Positions 58,880 to 64,000 of a stretch of DNA of 64,000 nt are shown piece by piece. The number at the start of each line of letters is the position of its first letter. Positions within the stretch are counted from its first letter, which is position 1. The notes beneath the pieces were generated by a model that had not been told where the DNA came from, did no database searches, and saw only the letters and a list, made by a program, of their open reading frames with translations. Source of the stretch: Corallococcus sp. AS-1-6 (GTDB taxonomy: Bacteria > Myxococcota > Myxococcia > Myxococcales > Myxococcaceae); the NCBI RefSeq assembly GCF_020037015.1, contig NZ_JAIQDE010000002.1, positions 1-64,000 of the forward strand. The letters are read 5' to 3'. The position numbers and the translations under genes are program-made.

Positions 58880-59476
58880 GTGCACGTCTTCGGCCTGACG
58901 GGCGGCATCGCCTCCGGCAAGAGCACGGTGAGCCGGATGCTGCGGGAGCTGGGCGCGCGCGTGCTGGACGCGGACGTGCTCGCCCGCGAGGTGGTGGAGC
59001 CCGGCACGCCCGGCCTGAGGCGCATCGACGAGCGCTTCCCCGGCGTGGTGGGCCCGGACGGCCGCCTGGACCGGGTGAAGCTGGGCGCGCACATCTTCGC
59101 GGACCCCGGGGAGCGGGCCGCCCTCAACGCCATCGTGCACCCGGAGGTGCGCGCCCTCTTCCTCCAGAAGCTCCAGGCGCTGGAGGCCGAAGGCGTCACC
59201 CACGCCGTGTACGACGTGCCGCTGCTCATCGAAACGGGCCTGCACCAGGCGATGGAGGGCGTGGCCGTGGTGTGGGTGCCCCGGGACGTGCAGAAGGCGC
59301 GGCTGATGGCGCGCGACGGGCTCTCCGCGGACCAGGCGGAGGCGCGGCTCGGGGCGCAGATGCCGCTGGACGACAAGCGCGCCCACGCGACGTGGGTCAT
59401 CGACAACAGCGGCGCGCCGGAGGCCACCCGTCCACAGGTGGAAGCGGTGTGGCGGGCGATGCTCGCGCACGGCTGA
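58880..59476 (+). CDS. coaE: Dephospho-CoA kinase
   Basis: A 198-aa P-loop kinase adds the 3'-phosphate in the last step of coenzyme A synthesis. The GTG start gives VHVFGLTGGIASGKSTVSRM with the P-loop GGIASGKS (8-15). DADVLAREVVEPGTPG is the CoA-binding segment with the conserved Asp, followed by VHPEVRALF, YDVPLLIETG and the lid SADQAEARLGAQMPLDDK with Arg residues. Length and motif order are canonical. The upstream secreted-protein gene ends 2 nt before it. Confidence 0.93.
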   Translation: MHVFGLTGGIASGKSTVSRMLRELGARVLDADVLAREVVEPGTPGLRRIDERFPGVVGPDGRLDRVKLGAHIFADPGERAALNAIVHPEVRALFLQKLQALEAEGVTHAVYDVPLLIETGLHQAMEGVAVVWVPRDVQKARLMARDGLSADQAEARLGAQMPLDDKRAHATWVIDNSGAPEATRPQVEAVWRAMLAHG

Positions 59477-59499
59477 CGGGCGGTTATGCTGCGCCGCGC

Positions 59500-60669
59500 A
59501 TGAGCGAGACGTCGAAGACGCGGCAGGTCCCTGGCACCTACTTCATCACCGGCTACCCGGGCTTCATCGGCAAGCGGCTGGTGGAGCACATCGCGCGGGA
59601 GGACCCGAAAGGGCACATCTACGCGCTCGTGCAGCCCAAGGCCTTCAAGGAGGCACAGGCGCTCGCGGCGAAGGTGAAGGGCGCGCGCGTGGAGCTGCTC
59701 ACCGGTGACGCGGTGGACATGCACCTGGGCCTGTCCGGCGAGGAGTACCAGCGCCTGTGCGAGCGGGTGACGGACATCTTCCACCTGGCCGCCGTCTCCC
59801 AGTTGGGCGTGCCCAAGGAGACCGCGTGGCGCGTGAACGTGGACGGCACGCGCAACCTGCTGGAGCTGGCGCGAGACTGCGAGAACCTCTCCCGCTTCAA
59901 CCACTTCTCCACCTGCTACGTGTCCGGCGACCGCGTGGGCGTCATCGCCGAGGACGAGCTGGACCGGGGCCAGTCCTTCCGCAACGCCTACGAGGAGACG
60001 AAGTTCCAGGCGGAGCGGCTGGTGCAGCGCGCCTCCGCCACCCTCCCCGTCACCATCTTCCGCCCGTCCAGCGTGGTGGGCGACTCGCGCACGGGGGAGA
60101 TCGACCGCTTCGAGGGCCCCTACTACCTGGGCATCCTGCTCGTCACGTCCCCGCTGGTGGTGCCGCTGCCCCTGCCGGGCAACGGCGTGGCGCCGCTCAA
60201 CGTCGTCCCGGTGGACTTCGTGGTGGAGGCGGTGTGGCGGCTGTCGCGCGATGAAAGGGCGAAGGGGCGCACCTTCCACCTGGTGGACCCCAACCCCATG
60301 AGCGCGCGGCGCGTGTACGAGCTCATCGCGGAGAAGGCCCACAAGCGGCTGCCGCGCTTCAACCTGTCCGCGCGCGCCGCGGACGTGATGCTGCGGCTGC
60401 CCGTGCTGGAGAAGCTGGCCCGGCCCCAGCGCGCCGCCATCAGCTACGTGAACCACCTGGCCATCTACAACTGCCACAACACGCTGGAGCTGCTCGACGG
60501 CACCGGCGTGCGCTGCCCGCCGCTGTCGACGTACCTGGATCAGCTCGTCGCCTACGTGCGCGAACAGTACAAGCAGCGCAAGGAGGGCGCGGAGGTCGAG
60601 GACCCGCTGGACCACGGCCCACTGCCCTCTTCGGAGGAAGGCGCGCCGGCGCCGCGCTCGCGCCGCTGA
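59500..60669 (+). CDS. Extended short-chain dehydrogenase/male-sterility-like reductase
   Basis: This 389-aa NAD(P)-dependent protein is of the extended SDR type. The nucleotide motif is YFITGYPGFIGKRLVEHI (TGxxGxxG, 16-23), NVDGTRNLLELARDCENL is the next conserved segment, and the catalytic Tyr164-x3-Lys168 lies in YEETKFQAE. The C-terminal region (FNLSARAADVMLRLPVLEKLA) has a substrate-binding helix pair. The closest broad group is the NAD_binding_4 / fatty-acyl-CoA-reductase-like family; the substrate is not clear, and a lipid or sugar-nucleotide is possible. TATGCT lies 9 nt before the ATG with no Shine-Dalgarno. coaE lies 23 nt upstream. Confidence 0.78.
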   Translation: MSETSKTRQVPGTYFITGYPGFIGKRLVEHIAREDPKGHIYALVQPKAFKEAQALAAKVKGARVELLTGDAVDMHLGLSGEEYQRLCERVTDIFHLAAVSQLGVPKETAWRVNVDGTRNLLELARDCENLSRFNHFSTCYVSGDRVGVIAEDELDRGQSFRNAYEETKFQAERLVQRASATLPVTIFRPSSVVGDSRTGEIDRFEGPYYLGILLVTSPLVVPLPLPGNGVAPLNVVPVDFVVEAVWRLSRDERAKGRTFHLVDPNPMSARRVYELIAEKAHKRLPRFNLSARAADVMLRLPVLEKLARPQRAAISYVNHLAIYNCHNTLELLDGTGVRCPPLSTYLDQLVAYVREQYKQRKEGAEVEDPLDHGPLPSSEEGAPAPRSRR

Positions 60670-60682
60670 ACAGGGTTTCCGC

Positions 60683-60699
60683 CCGCACGCAAGGTGCGG
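60683..60699 (+). terminator. Small hairpin after the SDR gene
   Basis: CCGCAC-GCAAG-GTGCGG (60683-60699) is a 6-bp stem 13 nt after the stop, with no T-run. A weak terminator at best. Confidence 0.35.
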
Positions 60700-61214
60700 C
60701 GCGGCACCTGTGTCATGGCCACGCATGCCTGGTCGCTACGGCTTATTCCAGACTGACAATTGTTACTGGGTTGCTAACGCAAAGTTGCAGGGGCCCCCCT
60801 CTTTTCAACGAAACAGTGTCCTGGTTAGCATGCGCTCCCACTGAATCCGGCGCGGTGAAGACAACCGCGCCTGGAAGAGTGGGTTGGAGAGCAGCGCTTG
60901 CCGGTGACCGTTGACAGTCGATTCGGATGGGCCGCCCCGGGTTCGGGTGTGGCGCCCGGGCTGTCCGGCCAGTCGCAGCGCTTCGCACCCGCCCTGGTCG
61001 CCTCGCGCGTCCCGCCTTCGCACGCTGAAGTCCCCGCGCACGTCGCCCATGCGACCTGTGGCGTTGGGCAGCGTTTCCTATCGGGCTGTCGTCCATCCAC
61101 GGTCCGCCATCCGTAGCGGGGCGGTCCGCCTCCCCCGGCGGACCTCTCCTCTTGCAGTCGTCGTCTCTCGCAGTCCCCTCGTCCGGCAGTACATACCCCC
61201 AAGAAGGAAGGCGC
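60700..61214 (+). other. Long upstream region of the M36 protease gene
   Basis: About 515 nt hold no supported gene. A possible promoter is TTTCAA (60803-60808), 17 nt, TAGCAT (60826-60831). Just after its predicted start lies a perfect hairpin: GGCGCGGT (60849-60856), loop GAAGACA, ACCGCGCC (60864-60871). If this is the promoter, the protease mRNA has a leader of about 375 nt. TTGACA at 60911-60916 has no fitting -10. An AAGGAAGG ribosome site lies before the protease ATG. Confidence 0.4.
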
Positions 61215-64000
61215 ATGCGTCTCAGGGAAAAGCTGTTGACCAGCCTGCTGCTGGTGCCCATCGCGGGTACCAGCGCGTGGGCCAAGGAGCGGTCGAACTA
61301 CGACGCGTTCCTGGAGCAGCGGGACTCCCGCTCTCTCGCCGTGGATTCGAACACGGCGGTGTCCCGCGGGCTTCGCATCGAGCAGTCCGAGCAGCGGCTC
61401 GGCGTGCCGACGTTCGCGTGGGCCACGCAGGACGGCGCGCAGTCCAAGTCCGTCATCCGCTCCGGCATGACGGTGGAGGGCGCGGCGCGCGCGCACCTGC
61501 AGACCGTGGCGGACAACTACCGCCTGACGCGTGAGGATGTCGCGGGCGCGAACCTGCGCTCGGTGCACAACACCGGCAAGGGCGCCATCGTCGCGACCTT
61601 CAACCAGTCGGTGGGCGGCATCCCCGTCTTCCGCAACGAGATCAAGGTCATCATGGGCCAGGACCTGCGCCTGGTGGCCGTGAGCGGCTACCTGGCCCCG
61701 TCCGAGCTGGCGCTGTCCGCCCGCACCAAGGCGCGCGCCGGCTTCAACCTGGGCGCCGCGGACGCGGTGTCCGGCGCGTTCAAGGACCTGACGGGCTCCG
61801 GCACGCAGGCCACCTCGTTCATCAACGCGGGCACGCGCGGTGACGACACCTTCTTCGAGCTGGCCCCCGGCGCGAAGTCCGCGCTGCCGCAGGACCTGGC
61901 CACCCCGGCCCGCGCCCGGCAGGTGTTCTTCATGCTGGCCGGCAACCTGGAGCCGGCCTGGTACGTGGAAGTGAACGCCGGCCCCAAGGCCGCGCGCTCC
62001 AGCCAGTACTTCGGCTACGTCATCTCCGCCGCCACCGGCCAGGTGCTCTTCCGCAACGACCTGTCCGCGGACGCCGGCACGGCCTTCACGTACAAGGTCT
62101 GGGCGGACACGGCGTCCCCGTTCATCCCGGAAGACGGTCCCCAGGGCAACGACGCGACCCCGCACCCCACGGGCACGCGCGACGGCTACCAGGCCCCGCT
62201 GAACCGCCCGGCGAACGACATCACCCTGGCCAACAGCCCCTACAGCAAGAACGACCCCTGGCTGCCAGCCAACGCCACGCAGACCACGGGTAACAACGTG
62301 GACGCGTACGCGGACCTGAACGCGCCGGACGGCTTCCAGCCCGGAACCCGCGACACCCGCGCGGAGACGACGAGCGACAACACCTTCTCGTACGTCTACG
62401 ACACGACCAAGGCCCCGGGCACCAGCACCGAGCAGATCAAGGCCTCGGTGGTGAACCTGTTCTACGTGAACAACTTCCTGCACGACTGGTTCTACGACGC
62501 CGGCTTCGACGAGGCCGCGGGCAACGCCCAGTCGTTCAACTTCGGCCGTGGCGGCGTGGAGGGCGACCCCCTCCAGGCCCAGGCGCAGGACTACGGCGGC
62601 CGCAACAACGCGAACATGAGCACGCCGGCGGACGGTGCGTCCCCGCGCATGCAGATGTACGTGTTCGACGGCACGCCCGAGCTGTCCGTCACCGCGCCCG
62701 CGGCGCTGGCCGGCATCTACGAGGCCGGCTCCGCCAGCTACGGCAAGCAGGCGTACGACGTCACGGGTGAGATCAAGGTCCCGGAGACCAACAAGGACGG
62801 CTGCGCCGCGTTCGACCCGGGCTACTTCACCGGGAAGATCGCCCTCATCGACCGCGGGACGTGCAACTTCGTCATCAAGTCGCTCAACGCGCAGAACGCG
62901 GGCGCCATCGCCACGGTCATCGCGAACAACGCCGCCGGCAGCACCATCAGCATGGGCGGCAACGGCACGGATGACGCGAAGATCAACACGCCGTCCCTGA
63001 TGATCACCCAGGCCGCGGGCACCGCGTGGAAGGCGGCGGCGGCCACCGAGCCGGTGGCCGTGCACTTCCTGCGCGCGCCGGACCAGGACCGCGACGGTAC
63101 GCTCGACAACGGCATCATCGCGCACGAGTGGGGTCACTACATCAGCAACCGCCTCGTCGGTAACGCCGCGGGCCTGAGCAACAACCAGGGCCGCTCCATG
63201 GGCGAGGGCTGGGGCGACTTCCACGCCATGCTGATGCAGGTGCGTGAGTCCGACCGGACCAAGGCGGGCAACAACAACTGGCAGGGCGTCTACAGCACCG
63301 CCGGCTACGTCACGAGCGGTGGCAAGAACCAGGGCTACTACTACGGCATCCGTCGCCTGCCCTACACGACGGACATGAGCAAGAACGGCTACACGTTCCG
63401 CCACATCGCCAACTTCACGACCCTGCCCAACGAGCTGGCGACGGCGAGCACCGCCAACAACAGCGAGGTCCACAACAGCGGTGAGGTGTGGGCCACGGCG
63501 CTGTGGGAGTGCTACACGAGCCTGCTGAACGCGCACCCGTTCCAGGAGGCGCAGGACCGCATGAAGCGGTACCTCGTCGCCTCCTACAAGGCGACGCCGA
63601 ACGCGCCGACCTTCACGGAAGCGCGTGACGCGGTGCTGGCCGTGGCGCTCGCGAGCGACCCGGCGGACTACCAGCGCTTCGTGGCGGCCTTCGCCAAGCG
63701 CGGCCTCGGCTTCGGCGCCAAGTCGCCGGACCGCGACGCGTTCGACCACATCGGCGTGACGGAGAGCTTCGCCTCGGCCGGCAACCTGGAGGTCACCAGC
63801 ATCACGCTGGCGGACAGCGCGGGCGGCTGCGACCAGGACGGCATCCTCGACATCGGTGAGCAGGGTGAGCTGAAGATCACCGTGCGCAACGTGGGCGGCA
63901 ACGGGCTGAGCGCCTTCTCCGGCACCGTCAGCAGCACCAGCACCACGGCGACGCTGGAGTTCCCGAACGGCGCGGCGATCAACGTCCCCGCCCTGTCCCG
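61215..64000 (+). CDS. M36-family (fungalysin) zinc metalloprotease with PA domain, truncated by the window
   Basis: This is a secreted metalloprotease of at least 928 codons; no stop is reached by base 64000. It has a signal peptide (MRLREKLLTSLLLVPIAGTSAWA, 1-23), an FTP-like propeptide (about 25-290, with FAWATQDG and VGGIPVFRNEIKVIMG), the M36 domain with a PA (protease-associated) insertion about 505-615 (DGCAAFDPGYFTGKIALID, RGTCNFVIK), and HEWGH (637-641) with the third zinc ligand Glu664 in MGEGWGDF. After the catalytic domain a beta-rich region begins (CDQDGILDIGEQGELKIT), like calcium-binding or Ig-type tail domains of myxobacterial exoproteases. It degrades external protein, presumably prey or matrix. 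Confidence 0.9.
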   Translation, partial: MRLREKLLTSLLLVPIAGTSAWAKERSNYDAFLEQRDSRSLAVDSNTAVSRGLRIEQSEQRLGVPTFAWATQDGAQSKSVIRSGMTVEGAARAHLQTVADNYRLTREDVAGANLRSVHNTGKGAIVATFNQSVGGIPVFRNEIKVIMGQDLRLVAVSGYLAPSELALSARTKARAGFNLGAADAVSGAFKDLTGSGTQATSFINAGTRGDDTFFELAPGAKSALPQDLATPARARQVFFMLAGNLEPAWYVEVNAGPKAARSSQYFGYVISAATGQVLFRNDLSADAGTAFTYKVWADTASPFIPEDGPQGNDATPHPTGTRDGYQAPLNRPANDITLANSPYSKNDPWLPANATQTTGNNVDAYADLNAPDGFQPGTRDTRAETTSDNTFSYVYDTTKAPGTSTEQIKASVVNLFYVNNFLHDWFYDAGFDEAAGNAQSFNFGRGGVEGDPLQAQAQDYGGRNNANMSTPADGASPRMQMYVFDGTPELSVTAPAALAGIYEAGSASYGKQAYDVTGEIKVPETNKDGCAAFDPGYFTGKIALIDRGTCNFVIKSLNAQNAGAIATVIANNAAGSTISMGGNGTDDAKINTPSLMITQAAGTAWKAAAATEPVAVHFLRAPDQDRDGTLDNGIIAHEWGHYISNRLVGNAAGLSNNQGRSMGEGWGDFHAMLMQVRESDRTKAGNNNWQGVYSTAGYVTSGGKNQGYYYGIRRLPYTTDMSKNGYTFRHIANFTTLPNELATASTANNSEVHNSGEVWATALWECYTSLLNAHPFQEAQDRMKRYLVASYKATPNAPTFTEARDAVLAVALASDPADYQRFVAAFAKRGLGFGAKSPDRDAFDHIGVTESFASAGNLEVTSITLADSAGGCDQDGILDIGEQGELKITVRNVGGNGLSAFSGTVSSTSTTATLEFPNGAAINVPALS

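Noticed and set aside
60911-60916. Perfect TTGACA as a -35 for the M36 protease
   Set aside because: The bases 15-19 nt downstream are GC-rich with no -10-like hexamer.
60743-61285. 180-codon minus-strand frame over the upstream region of the M36 protease
   Set aside because: It overlaps the protease start and its translation is basic, Pro/Arg-rich with no motif; the hairpin and promoter-like sites fit a leader better.
60825-63749. Very long open frame (974 codons) on the minus strand opposite the M36 protease
   Set aside because: It lies antisense to a protease with a signal peptide, HEWGH and PA motifs; its product is Arg/Val/His repetitive with no motif. High GC makes such antisense frames common.

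Overview
The window reads as a high-GC (about 70% by eye) deltaproteobacterial chromosome segment from a myxobacterium, probably near Corallococcus/Myxococcus. The evidence is the myxobacterial gene content (a CglB-like von Willebrand A lipoprotein, a MYXO-CTERM-type C-terminus, choice-anchor-type repeats), strong G/C third-position bias, perfect or near-perfect sigma-54 promoter boxes, and many secreted lipoproteins. I see no phage genes, insertion sequences or CRISPR arrays. The assignment is inference from gene content; no search was run.

Layout. 1-1.9 kb: the conserved tRNA-Thr/Tyr/Gly/Thr-tuf operon (minus strand), preceded by rlmB and an orphan DsbD-N-like secreted protein. 1.9-5 kb: a RimK-type ligase, the CglB-like motility adhesin and a DsrE-like protein. 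5-13 kb: a HEAT-repeat protein, a HAD phosphatase, an AT-hook protein, the HrpB helicase, a GNAT enzyme, a secreted OB-like protein and a FliK-like protein with a sigma-54 promoter. 13-22.5 kb: ferredoxin, asd, rhodanese, acyl-CoA dehydrogenase, tRNA-Cys, a beta-helix lipoprotein, a SpoIID-domain lipoprotein, a TonB-like protein and a cation diffusion facilitator. 22.5-29.5 kb: a one-carbon/methionine block, with gcvTHP on the minus strand divergent from metF, a membrane protein and a homoserine dehydrogenase. 29.5-35.4 kb: an ADP-ribosylglycohydrolase, a large choice-anchor/MYXO-CTERM surface protein and an OmpA-family protein. 35.6-41.9 kb: folD, a TerB/DnaJ protein, Smr, an adenosine deaminase-like protein, pyrD, a small Cys-rich lipoprotein and an ornithine cyclodeaminase-family enzyme.

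42.0-52.3 kb holds the most unusual content. It is an apparent three-gene operon of two giant full-length paralogues (1270 and 1297 aa) flanking an 806-aa protein with an embedded Hint (hedgehog/intein-type) domain. The giants have a beta-rich N-terminus, a helical middle, a cluster of hydrophobic helices, a beta-rich region and a terminal putative-Ig module. The Hint domain keeps its N-terminal Cys and T-x-x-H block but lacks the terminal His-Asn. I do not recognise the system; a self-processing surface or effector complex is a hypothesis only.

52.8-64 kb: a GT4 glycosyltransferase plus O-antigen ligase/Wzy-like polysaccharide pair behind a sigma-54 promoter and a 20-bp palindrome, a DUF6178-like protein, engB, a tetraheme cytochrome, a small secreted protein, coaE, an extended SDR, and the start of an M36 (fungalysin) metalloprotease that runs off the end.
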